A stretch of DNA of 6,855 bases from Deltaproteobacteria bacterium RIFCSPLOWO2_02_FULL_57_26 (GCA_001798455.1 MGSI01000056.1:1-6855), one strand, 5' to 3'. Shown: positions 1 through 6,855, counted from the stretch's first letter. The notes: generated by a model from the sequence alone, not told the origin. Translations and numbers: made by a program.

Positions 1-374
1 GAGGCCGGGCTTTTGACGCCCCATTCCTCACCAACCCGCTCGCGGTAACGGAGCACTTTGCCGGAGGCCACCGCGTCTGCGTGAACCAGCTCGCCGAGCT
101 TCTTGGCGCGCGCCGCCTCCGTGCCCTTAGAGATGTCAGGCACGACCTCGCGGACTTCTCGCTCCGAGACGATCTGCCATTGGGGGAAAGCGGCCATCGC
201 GGAATAAATATGGTTGCTCAGGACCACCGCAGGCTCATCGTCCTTCGCCGCGGGCGGCAAGACGGCGATCCGTCGGATATTCCTCCTGTCTAAGTCTTCC
301 GAATATCGGCTCTGAAAATTGCCGGGCAGCGCACAGGAGAAAAGCAGAAACAGTAAAGGCGCTAACTTCCACAT
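1..374 (-). CDS. Putative envelope lipoprotein, CsgG/GNA1162/LpoB-like (N-terminal part, cut by window edge)
   Basis: The reading frame starts at an ATG (374-372) and stays open to base 1, giving 124 codons; the C-terminus lies outside the window. Residues 1-18 (MWKLAPLLFLLFSCALPG) form a short signal peptide with a lipobox-like LFSC. Cys14 would be the lipidated residue; the Phe at -2 is slightly unusual. A stretch RRIAVLPP follows, then a segment reading FPQWQIVSEREV, then KKLGELVHADAVASGKV. This order of a beta strand with AVLP, a second strand before SER and an LGxxxxADAVxxGKV segment recalls the fold of CsgG/TolB-N, GNA1162 (DUF799) and LpoB-like lipoproteins. The closing RYRERVGEEWGVKSPAS resembles uncharacterised lipoproteins I associate with delta-proteobacteria-type genomes. 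No Shine-Dalgarno is visible, and the predicted leader is very short. The exact family and function are unknown, but an envelope lipoprotein is likely. Confidence 0.7.
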   Translation of the reverse strand, partial: MWKLAPLLFLLFSCALPGNFQSRYSEDLDRRNIRRIAVLPPAAKDDEPAVVLSNHIYSAMAAFPQWQIVSEREVREVVPDISKGTEAARAKKLGELVHADAVASGKVLRYRERVGEEWGVKSPA

Positions 375-389
375 AGCGTTTAACCGTGT

Positions 390-418
390 AAGATAGCAGA
401 GCTGTCCCCGTCTCTCAA
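390..418 (-). promoter_or_regulatory. Sigma-70-type promoter for the lipoprotein gene
   Basis: Read on the minus strand, TTGAGA (418-413) is followed after exactly 17 nt by TATCTT (395-390). These match the consensus at 5 of 6 and 4 of 6 positions. The start of transcription would fall near 383, only about 9 nt before the ATG at 374. The site lies wholly between the aspS stop codon and the lipoprotein start, so the lipoprotein gene can be transcribed independently of hisS-aspS. Read-through from aspS remains possible because no terminator is visible. Confidence 0.6.
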
Positions 419-452
419 GCGACGCGATACGAGGAGCTTCGTGCCCTGCCAT

Positions 453-2249
453 TCACTCGCCCAAGATGGTTTTGATCCCCAGTTCCTTGAGCTGCTTGGG
501 ATCCACCGCTGAAGGAGCGTCGGTCAATAGGCACACTGCCCTTTGACTCTTGGGGAAAGCGATAACCTCCCGGATCGATCGCGCCCCGCTCAGGATCATA
601 GCGAGCCGATCGACCCCGAAGGCGATGCCTCCATGCGGTGGCGCCCCAAAACTCAGCGCCTCCAGGAAGAAGCCAAATCTTTCCTCCGCCTCCTCCGGGC
701 TGAAACCCAGGAGGCCAAGGACCTGTTTCTGCAGGCTCACCTGGTGGATACGGATGCTCCCGCCGCCTATCTCCACCCCGTTCAGAACCAGGTCGTAAGC
801 TTTGGACCTGACTTTCAACGGCTCTTGGGACAGGAGATTAAGATCCTGGTCCCGAGGGGCCGTAAAGGGATGGTGCACCGACACGTAGCGTCGCCCTTCG
901 GGATCGTGTTCCAAAAGGGGGAAATCGACAATCCAAACCAGGGAGTAGGCTTCCTGAGGGATCAGCCCCAACCTTTCTCCCAAATGCAGGCGGAGATTAG
1001 ACAGCGCCTCATGGACCACGCGGGCCTCATCGGCAAGAAGGAAAATGATATCACCGCTCCTGGCCCCGGAGATTTGCAGGATGTCGCTGCGTTCCTGTTC
1101 CGTCAGAAACTTGGCGATCGGCGATTGCCACTCCGGAGTGAGCTTGATCCAAGCCAGGCCTTTGGCTCCGTACCGGCCCACGAAACCCGGGAATTCGTCC
1201 GTCAGCTCCTTACGGGAGAAAGCGGAACCTCCGGGCACCGCGATTCCTTTGACGACCCCTCCTTTGGCCAGCGCTTCGGAGAAGACCCTCACCTGAGATC
1301 CCTGAAAGGTCGAGGAAAAATCCCTTAACTCGAGGCCGAAACGCAGATCCGGCTTGTCCGACCCGTAGCGGGATATCGCCTGTTCCCAAGACAACCGTGG
1401 AAACGGCCTTTGGAGATCGATGCCCTTGAGCTCTTTAAAAAGCAGGCCGATCATTACCTCGACAACCTGGAACACGTCCTCTGGCTGGACAAAGGACATC
1501 TCCACGTCGAGCTGCGTGAATTCGGGCTGGCGATCCGCTCTAAGATCCTCATCCCGAAAGCAACGCACGATCTGGAAGTAGCGATCCAGGCCTCCCACCA
1601 TAAGAATTTGCTTGAAGAGCTGGGGCGACTGGGGCAGCGCGTAAAATCTGCCCGGATAGATGCGGCTGGGGACGAGGTAGTCCCTCGCCCCTTCGGGAGT
1701 GCTCTTCGTTAACACCGGGGTCTCGATCTCGATGAAACCCAAACCGTCGAGATAATCCCGGATCTTCTTGCACATCCGATAGCGCAGCACGAGAGGCGAA
1801 AGACTCCGAGGACGGCGCAGATCGAGGTAGCGGTATTTGAGGCGGGTGTTCTCGCTGGCCTCGGCCTCATCCTCAATCGGAAAAGGAGGAACCTGCGACG
1901 CGTTCAGCAGCTTCACCTCGCGCGCCAGCAGCTCGACTTCCCCGGTCGCAATCTGCGAGTTGATGGTCTCGGGCGGCCGGCGCGCCAGCAGGCCCCGGAC
2001 GGCCAGAACATCCTCCGAGCGAATCTGCTTCGCCTTGTCGTGGGCCGCTGGGCTCACCTCCGGATTGAAAACGATTTGAATGATCCCGCTGCGATCCCGC
2101 AGGTCTACGAAGATTAGGCCTCCGTGGTCGCGCCGACCTTGCGCCCAACCGGCCAGGATTAACTCCTCACCCACCGAGCTCACGCGCGGCTCTCCGCAGT
2201 AACAGCTCCGCCTCCAATCCCCAAGTGGGTCGCCAAAAACTCTCTCCAT
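453..2249 (-). CDS. aspS: Aspartyl-tRNA synthetase (probably non-discriminating, Asp/Asn)
   Basis: This class IIb aminoacyl-tRNA synthetase of 598 aa, the usual length for the bacterial type, charges tRNA with aspartate in the cytoplasm. The N-terminal OB-fold anticodon-binding domain covers about residues 16-120 and contains GWAQGRRDHGGLIFVDLRD. Motif 1 is around GFIEIETPVLTKSTPEGARD (171-190), followed by the flipping-loop element QSPQLFKQ (207-214). Motif 2 is RCFRDEDLRADRQPEFTQ (229-246). The bacterial GAD insertion follows (roughly 290-420), and motif 3 is GIAFGVDRLAMIL (541-553). His42 sits where E. coli AspRS has Leu30 and Pseudomonas AspRS has His31, which suggests tRNA-Asn is also charged. 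The N-terminus is about 12 residues longer than in E. coli, but the ATG at 2249 is the only plausible start. It lies 3 nt past the hisS stop, and GGTGG within the end of hisS can serve as ribosome binding site. The product call is very secure; the specificity is inferred. Confidence 0.97.
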   Translation of the reverse strand: MERVFGDPLGDWRRSCYCGEPRVSSVGEELILAGWAQGRRDHGGLIFVDLRDRSGIIQIVFNPEVSPAAHDKAKQIRSEDVLAVRGLLARRPPETINSQIATGEVELLAREVKLLNASQVPPFPIEDEAEASENTRLKYRYLDLRRPRSLSPLVLRYRMCKKIRDYLDGLGFIEIETPVLTKSTPEGARDYLVPSRIYPGRFYALPQSPQLFKQILMVGGLDRYFQIVRCFRDEDLRADRQPEFTQLDVEMSFVQPEDVFQVVEVMIGLLFKELKGIDLQRPFPRLSWEQAISRYGSDKPDLRFGLELRDFSSTFQGSQVRVFSEALAKGGVVKGIAVPGGSAFSRKELTDEFPGFVGRYGAKGLAWIKLTPEWQSPIAKFLTEQERSDILQISGARSGDIIFLLADEARVVHEALSNLRLHLGERLGLIPQEAYSLVWIVDFPLLEHDPEGRRYVSVHHPFTAPRDQDLNLLSQEPLKVRSKAYDLVLNGVEIGGGSIRIHQVSLQKQVLGLLGFSPEEAEERFGFFLEALSFGAPPHGGIAFGVDRLAMILSGARSIREVIAFPKSQRAVCLLTDAPSAVDPKQLKELGIKTILGE

Positions 2250-2252
2250 GCC

Positions 2253-3521
<1,269 letters not shown>

Positions 3522-3551
3522 CCTCGAATCGCAAAAACTTTTTTTTCCTAG

Positions 3552-3580
3552 ACCATATATAAGTCACCGACATCTAGCAA
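3552..3580 (-). promoter_or_regulatory. Possible promoter for hisS-aspS
   Basis: The 164 nt between the M23 gene and hisS contain, on the minus strand, TTGCTA (3580-3575), a 17-nt spacer, and TATGGT (3557-3552). Each hexamer matches 4 of 6 consensus bases, in an AT-rich patch (TATATA) unlike the surrounding DNA. Transcription would start near 3545, about 24 nt before the hisS ATG. The leader contains a run of eight A. I see no T-box, attenuator or leader peptide here. The rest of the gap shows only short restriction-site-like palindromes at 3602-3615. This is a weak call, and hisS may also be read from upstream. Confidence 0.35.
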
Positions 3581-3685
3581 GCGGGGTCGAAAAAATCTAC
3601 AATCGATCGGATCCGGCAGATGAGAAGCGTTTAGGAGAGGTGTCTCGCCTTGAGGTAAATAGAACAGGGCAGGACGGCCAGGCGC

Positions 3686-4954
3686 TCAGCGGGTGGCCTG
3701 GGAAACTTGCAGATTTTCGCCCTGCAGCAGGGCGAGGCGCTCGCCACGCACGGCATCGAATAGCTCCAGTTCCTCGGCAGGGAGGTTTCGCTCGGGCGGA
3801 ATTCGCAAGGCCAGGAAGTTGATTTTTTGTTGACCGCGTAACAGCTCGAAATGCAGGTGGGGACCGGTCGCATGCCCGCTCTGGCCGACATACCCGATCA
3901 CCTCCCCCTGGGTCACGCGCTTGCCTTTGTGCACTGCGGAGGCGATGCGGGAAAAATGGGCGTAGCGAGCGTTGTACCCGTTCGCGTGAGAGATCTCCAC
4001 CATATGGCCGTAGCCATCACGCCAGCCGGTAAAGCTCACCGTCCCCCGTCCGATGGAGACGACCGGAGTCCCATGAGCGGCCGCATAGTCGATGGCGAGG
4101 TGCGGCCGTACAGTGCGGAAAATAGGATGGGCTCGATTCAAGCTAAAATAGGACGAGATCCGGCGATAATTGAGAGGGGCGCGCAAAAAGGCTCTGCGCA
4201 GCGAGCGGCCGTCCGCATCGAAGTAGGCCCCCTCACCTGCGCGGTCGGTGTGATGAAAGGCGCGCACCGGATCCCCGCCGACGGTCAGCTCCGCAGCGAG
4301 AATCCGGCCCCGCTGCCGCTCCCCGTTTAAGTACCGGAACTCTTCGAAGGCGACAGAAAAAGTGTCACCCCGCCGAATATCAGAGAAAAAATCGACATTG
4401 TACTGGAAGAGGTCAGCGAGATCCAGAATCTGCGCCGGCGTAAGTCCGGCACCCGTTCCATCGCGATAAAGGTTCCTGGATAAGGTGCCGCGCACCACCT
4501 GTGTGGCGGTGACAAAAGGGATCTCTCCGCGCTCCGCTAGCCACCCTTCAGGAGTGGATCTAACCCGTACGACCGCATTCCTTAAAGAAAGCTCCAGCCC
4601 CTTCACGGTGTTCTCCCGCGAATCGATGAACATTTGAAGGCCTTGCCCTGATCGGATCCTGCGGGGATCGATAAAAGGGCGAATGGCGCTGACGATGGCA
4701 TGAGCGGTCGGCGCATCCAGGCTGAAACGGTTCAGCACGGACTGCAGGGTCTCTCCCCGCCCCAGGGTCACTTCGACCTGGCGCAGCAAAGGGCGGCGCA
4801 CCGGCGCCTCGTTTTTCATCGGCTCGACCCAAAGCCTTGCGTACCCGACAAGGGCTGGGAAAAATAACACGAGCCCCATGATAGCACAGCCACGGGAGCA
4901 GGGCCATTCCAGAGACAAGCAGAGCTTCTCTAACATGCGGGCCACCCACCCCAC
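3686..4954 (-). CDS. Membrane-anchored M23 (LytM/MepM-type) murein endopeptidase
   Basis: A 422-aa zinc metallopeptidase expected to cut peptide cross-links in peptidoglycan from the periplasmic face of the inner membrane. A single hydrophobic segment (about 24-39) acts as anchor or uncleaved signal. Residues 58-125, with VTLGRGETLQSVLNRF and SGQGLQMFID, look like the LysM/OapA-like domain of E. coli MepM (YebA). A linker domain follows, then the M23 fold from about 265. The predicted zinc ligands are His285 and Asp289 (HLAID, with Ala where Gly is usual) and His368 (GPHLHFEL). His333 (YAHF) and His366 complete the catalytic set, so the enzyme should be active. A tail of about 45 residues follows the domain. 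Two starts are possible. GTG 4954 lies 4 nt past the mlaC stop, with GAGAG immediately before it. ATG 4936 (residue 7) has GGTGG at better spacing and may be the real one. The gene is likely co-transcribed with mlaC. Confidence 0.92.
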   Translation of the reverse strand: MGWVARMLEKLCLSLEWPCSRGCAIMGLVLFFPALVGYARLWVEPMKNEAPVRRPLLRQVEVTLGRGETLQSVLNRFSLDAPTAHAIVSAIRPFIDPRRIRSGQGLQMFIDSRENTVKGLELSLRNAVVRVRSTPEGWLAERGEIPFVTATQVVRGTLSRNLYRDGTGAGLTPAQILDLADLFQYNVDFFSDIRRGDTFSVAFEEFRYLNGERQRGRILAAELTVGGDPVRAFHHTDRAGEGAYFDADGRSLRRAFLRAPLNYRRISSYFSLNRAHPIFRTVRPHLAIDYAAAHGTPVVSIGRGTVSFTGWRDGYGHMVEISHANGYNARYAHFSRIASAVHKGKRVTQGEVIGYVGQSGHATGPHLHFELLRGQQKINFLALRIPPERNLPAEELELFDAVRGERLALLQGENLQVSQATR

Positions 4955-4958
4955 CCTC

Positions 4959-5570
4959 TCAGCTTTCCCTTTCCGGCAGGTTTTCCTGCAATCGCTTCAA
5001 CAGGTTGTCAAATGAGGCGTATCTAAGGACGCGCTGAAATTGGGCGCGATAGTTTTCCACCACGCTGACGTTGCCGATGAGGACATCGTAAATCTTCCAC
5101 TCTCCCCCGACCAGATGAAGCCTGTAGTTGACGGGGATATATTCCCCCACCGGCGGCTCAACTCTGGTATCGACCTGGGCCATCCGGCGGTCTACGCGCT
5201 CACGGACATAAACCACCTTCATGTCCTTCAAAGATTCGATCTTCACGAGATAAGCGCGCTCCGCGAATGCGGTGAAAACGGGGACGAACTCATTCTGCCG
5301 CGCCGCGAGGCGCTCCCAGTGGCTCCCCAGCGACATCCGCGCCATCCCAGAAAAATCGAAGCCCAACTCCAGGGCTCGATGCAGCAACACACTTCTCTGC
5401 GGCGTCCTGGAACCGTCCGGACTCAGAGGGATTTGTAGAATGTTCGTGAGTTGATCGATCGTGTCTCGAACCAGCTGAAGGGGGCCACCCGCCAGCAGCG
5501 GCGAAGGACCGGCCCAGGACAGCGCAAGGATGAGAACCCAGCACCCGAGACCACGACGTAAGCACGCCAT
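4959..5570 (-). CDS. mlaC: MlaC/Ttg2D-family periplasmic phospholipid-binding protein
   Basis: A 203-aa secreted protein of the MlaC/Ttg2D (toluene tolerance) family. These proteins shuttle phospholipids across the periplasm between the outer membrane and the MlaFEDB ABC transporter. Residues 1-27 form a signal peptide (RR near the start, hydrophobic WVLILALSW, cleavage probably near LLAGG). Family hallmarks visible are FDFSGMARMSLGSHW (71-85), FVPVFTAFAERAYLVKIE (95-112), VDTRVEPP (133-140), IPVNYRLHLVGGEWKIYDVL (145-164), and SVVENYRAQF (169-178). The order and length match the family. The ATG at 5570 is preceded by a purine-rich stretch (GGTAAGAGCGGAAA) giving only a moderate ribosome binding site. 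No mlaE, mlaF or mlaD lies next to it: upstream is a divergent decarboxylase, and downstream after 4 nt is the M23 peptidase. The family call is strong, but the role as a partner of a Mla transporter is inferred. Confidence 0.9.
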   Translation of the reverse strand: MACLRRGLGCWVLILALSWAGPSPLLAGGPLQLVRDTIDQLTNILQIPLSPDGSRTPQRSVLLHRALELGFDFSGMARMSLGSHWERLAARQNEFVPVFTAFAERAYLVKIESLKDMKVVYVRERVDRRMAQVDTRVEPPVGEYIPVNYRLHLVGGEWKIYDVLIGNVSVVENYRAQFQRVLRYASFDNLLKRLQENLPERES

Positions 5571-5616
5571 TTTCCGCTCTTACCTTTCCTACGCTCTTGC
5601 CTTGTGCGTGGAGAGA

Positions 5617-5632
5617 AGCAAGCATGATGCCA
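5617..5632 (-). promoter_or_regulatory. Candidate sigma-54 (RpoN) -24/-12 promoter for mlaC-M23
   Basis: Read on the minus strand the sequence is TTGGCAT-CATGC-TTGCTT. The core TGGCAT (5632-5627), five bases, then TTGCT (5621-5617) matches the published consensus TGGCACG-N4-TTGCW in spacing. The invariant GG (-24) and GC (-12) are 10 bases apart, and only the C of GGCAC is replaced. Transcription would start about 12 nt further, near 5606, leaving a leader of about 36 nt before the mlaC ATG. I saw no good sigma-70 promoter in this direction. Sequence match only. Confidence 0.45.
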
Positions 5633-5666
5633 AAACAGAGAAACATCCCCAAAAAAGCCAGGTGGA

Positions 5667-5696
5667 ACGTTTACGTGTCAGGTTTTCTCACGTTTA
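5667..5696. repeat. Short direct/inverted repeats upstream of mlaC
   Basis: The heptamer ACGTTTA occurs at 5667-5673 and again at 5690-5696, a 23-nt period of about two helical turns. The same stretch contains ACGTG and CACGT as an inverted pair separated by 11 nt. This is what a dimeric regulator site on one face of the helix could look like, but the repeats are short enough to arise by chance. No known operator is recognised. Confidence 0.25.
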
Positions 5697-5742
5697 GGCC
5701 CCTATGTCGCGGTGCTAGAAGCCAAACCAACGAACAAAAAAC

Positions 5743-5766
5743 GGTCGTAAGTGACAAAAAGCGACC
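5743..5766. promoter_or_regulatory. Inverted repeat GGTCG-N14-CGACC, possible regulator site
   Basis: GGTCG (5743-5747) and CGACC (5762-5766) are perfect inverted copies with a 14-nt spacer containing an A-tract. The centre is about 136 bp upstream of the -12 element of the candidate sigma-54 promoter, within the usual range for an enhancer-binding activator site. It also lies about 60 bp upstream of the -35 of the ubiD promoter. Its function is unproven, and five-base arms are weak evidence. Confidence 0.2.
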
Positions 5767-5813
5767 CGACGTGGGATCAGGCAAATTCTGGATGCGAGGC
5801 GGAGATACATGGA

Positions 5814-5843
5814 TTGACACCTCCTGACGCAGAGTGCTTTAAT
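5814..5843 (+). promoter_or_regulatory. Strong sigma-70-type promoter (extended -10) for the UbiD-family gene
   Basis: A perfect -35 hexamer TTGACA (5814-5819) is followed after 18 nt by TTTAAT (5838-5843), a 5 of 6 match. A TG one base upstream (5835-5836) makes an extended -10 (TGCTTTAAT). Transcription should begin near 5850, giving a leader of about 65 nt before the ATG at 5915. It is the best-matching promoter in the window, and it suggests a substantial basal level of the decarboxylase unless a regulator acts on it. Confidence 0.65.
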
Positions 5844-5872
5844 CATCGAGCCATTAACCACGAGCGGCCCCT

Positions 5873-5886
5873 GGAGGAGGAACTCC
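5873..5886 (+). promoter_or_regulatory. Shine-Dalgarno-like GGAGGAGG in a small hairpin, without a nearby start codon
   Basis: GGAGGAGG (5873-5880) is the best anti-16S match in this leader. It ends 34 nt before the ubiD ATG at 5915, and no ATG, GTG or TTG follows at the right distance. GGAG can pair with CTCC (5883-5886) in a small stem. The ATG itself has the weaker GAGAG (5908-5912) close in front of it. The upstream element may be a standby ribosome site or simply chance. Confidence 0.25.
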
Positions 5887-5914
5887 GAGCCCAACGAGGG
5901 AGCAAAAGAGAGAC

Positions 5915-6855
5915 ATGCCTAAGGATCTGCGGTCTTTTATCGAGCAGCTCGCCAACGCGACGCCAGATCAAATCCAGATGATCACGGCGGAGGTAGAGCC
6001 TAAATTCGGCATCACGGCGATTGCCGGCAAGCTTGCCAAACAGGGCAGATTTCCTGCCCTTCTCTTCACCAACGTGAAAGGCTCTTCCTTACCGTTAGTG
6101 ATCAACCTGACCGCTTCTTACGAAAGATTGGCCTTGGCGTTGGGTACGGATGTCAGCGAAGTCGTCAGGGTATATGGTCAGCGACAAGCGAAGCCGCTAC
6201 CTCCCCGGCTCGTCACCGAAGCCCCTGTCCAGGAGGTCATTCTAAAGGGCGAAAAGGCTAAACTTTCGACGCTACCCATTCCGACCCATAATGAGCTGGA
6301 TTCCGGTCCCTACGTTACCGGCGGCGTCCTCATCTGCAAGGATCCGGACACGGGACAATATAACGCCGGGATTTACCGGCATGAGGTGCAGGGAGAGCAA
6401 CAATTGGGAGTTTACTTTCAGGGGAGCCATCACGGCGGTTACATCTATAGACGCTATTGCGAAATGAACAGGCCCATGGAGGTTGCGATCGCCATCGGCC
6501 ACTATCCTACTTTTATCCTCGGAGCGGTCTCAAAACTGCCTGGGTCCGGCGGCGAATTTGAGGAGGCGGGAGCCCTGCTCGGAGAGCCCCTGGAGCTGGT
6601 GAAAGCAAAAACCGTAGATCTCATGGTGCCCGCCAGGGCTGAGATCGTTATCGAAGGAATCATGCCGCCGAACGAGACCCATTTTGAAGGCCCGTTCGGA
6701 GAATGGCCGGGGTATTACGTCGGTGAGGGCGAGAAACCTTTCGTGCAAGTCAAAACCATCACCATGCGCCGCAACGCGATCTACTACGATGTCTTTCCGG
6801 CCAATCGCGAGCACCTGGTTCTCGGAAGCCTCGCTCGGATGGGCAGCATTTACCG
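5915..6855 (+). CDS. UbiD-family prenylated-FMN-dependent decarboxylase (C-terminal part beyond window)
   Basis: 313 codons are visible from the ATG at 5915; UbiD proteins are usually about 450-500 aa, so roughly the last third is missing. The family removes, or in some members adds, CO2 on aromatic or alpha,beta-unsaturated acids, using prenyl-FMN made by UbiX. Recognisable segments are MPKDLRSFIEQL (1-12), TLPIPTHNELDSGPYVTGG (119-137), YNAGIYRHEV (149-158), GSHHGG (170-175), GGEFEEAG (212-219), PARAEIVIEG (239-248), and EGPFGEWPGYY (258-268). By alignment from memory with Aspergillus Fdc1, the cofactor/metal residues Asn168, His191 and Glu233 correspond to N150, H172 and E214. The catalytic Arg173-Glu277-Glu282 triad corresponds to R155, E258 and E263, so all six are kept. 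The substrate cannot be told: 4-hydroxy-3-polyprenylbenzoate (ubiquinone route), a menaquinone intermediate or an aromatic acid are all possible, and no UbiX gene is visible. The gene is divergent from mlaC and has its own strong promoter. Confidence 0.92.
   Translation, partial: MPKDLRSFIEQLANATPDQIQMITAEVEPKFGITAIAGKLAKQGRFPALLFTNVKGSSLPLVINLTASYERLALALGTDVSEVVRVYGQRQAKPLPPRLVTEAPVQEVILKGEKAKLSTLPIPTHNELDSGPYVTGGVLICKDPDTGQYNAGIYRHEVQGEQQLGVYFQGSHHGGYIYRRYCEMNRPMEVAIAIGHYPTFILGAVSKLPGSGGEFEEAGALLGEPLELVKAKTVDLMVPARAEIVIEGIMPPNETHFEGPFGEWPGYYVGEGEKPFVQVKTITMRRNAIYYDVFPANREHLVLGSLARMGSIY

Larger units (their letters stand above)
5571..5914. other. Divergent intergenic region between mlaC and ubiD
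   Basis: This 344-nt stretch has no credible gene; the short frames in it lack ribosome binding sites and coding character. It contains a candidate sigma-54 promoter facing mlaC (5617-5632), a 7-base direct repeat with an ACGTG/CACGT inverted pair (5667-5696), two A-tract-containing near-repeats 20 nt apart (from about 5734 and 5754), an inverted GGTCG/CGACC pair (5743-5766), and a strong promoter facing ubiD (5814-5843). It is therefore a two-way regulatory region. Confidence 0.7.

Noticed and set aside
429..442. Imperfect palindrome ACGAGGAGCTTCGT just after aspS, as a possible terminator
   Set aside because: Only four firm base pairs, and no U-run follows it.
543..1328. A 261-codon open frame on the plus strand opposite the 3' half of aspS
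   Set aside because: It lies entirely antisense to a well-conserved synthetase, has no recognisable domain and no ribosome binding site. Such frames are common opposite GC-rich genes.
3539..3546. Run of eight T (A on the coding strand) in the hisS leader as a phase-variable tract
   Set aside because: Short, outside the coding sequence, and in front of an essential gene; more likely part of an AT-rich promoter region.
3522..3685. T-box or amino-acid attenuator ahead of hisS
   Set aside because: The gap is too short for a typical T-box. It shows no conserved T-box sequence, no His-rich leader peptide, and no terminator/antiterminator pair.
3678..3701. Stem CCAGGC/GCCTGG straddling the M23 stop codon, as a possible terminator
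   Set aside because: The stem is only 6 bp with a 12-nt loop, and no U-tract follows on the minus strand. It is not a convincing intrinsic terminator.
5751..5981. Plus-strand open frame from a GTG across the ubiD promoter into ubiD
   Set aside because: It overlaps the ubiD start in another frame, begins upstream of the predicted transcription start, and its translation resembles no protein family.

Overview
The window looks like a housekeeping stretch of a Gram-negative bacterium with moderately GC-rich DNA. The supports for this are an MlaC-type periplasmic lipid carrier, a predicted lipoprotein, an M23 murein peptidase with an N-terminal membrane anchor, and adjacent hisS and aspS genes. 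The AspRS carries a histidine typical of non-discriminating enzymes. The lineage cannot be fixed from this alone. A Desulfobacterota-, NC10- or Acidobacteria-like genome would fit, but that is inference.

Layout. Five genes read leftward (minus strand). In transcription order they are: an MlaC/Ttg2D-family protein (5570-4959), an M23 metallopeptidase (4954-3686), histidyl-tRNA synthetase hisS (3521-2253), aspartyl-tRNA synthetase aspS (2249-453), and the first 124 codons of a small lipoprotein of the CsgG/GNA1162/LpoB-like kind (374 to beyond the left edge). The mlaC-M23 pair (4-nt gap) and the hisS-aspS pair (3-nt gap) are tight enough for translational coupling. A 164-nt gap with a possible promoter separates the two pairs. 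The lipoprotein has a convincing sigma-70-type promoter of its own between aspS and its start. One gene reads rightward: a UbiD-family prenyl-FMN-dependent decarboxylase (5915 to beyond the right edge, 313 codons visible) in which every active-site residue I could place is present.

The 344-nt divergent region between mlaC and ubiD is the most informative non-coding part. On the plus strand it holds a strong sigma-70-type promoter for ubiD with an extended -10. On the minus strand it holds a sequence matching the -24/-12 sigma-54 consensus in front of mlaC, with short repeats upstream where an enhancer-binding activator could sit.

How the genes fit together. The MlaC-like protein and the M23 peptidase both act in the cell envelope (lipid carriage and murein cleavage), and the lipoprotein is also an envelope protein. 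hisS-aspS serves translation. The decarboxylase acts on an unknown aromatic or unsaturated acid. I found no mobile element, CRISPR array, RNA gene or clear rho-independent terminator, and no evidence of a new multi-gene system. The best leads are the candidate sigma-54 promoter, the mlaC-M23 pairing without mlaE/F/D next to it, and the predicted non-discriminating AspRS.
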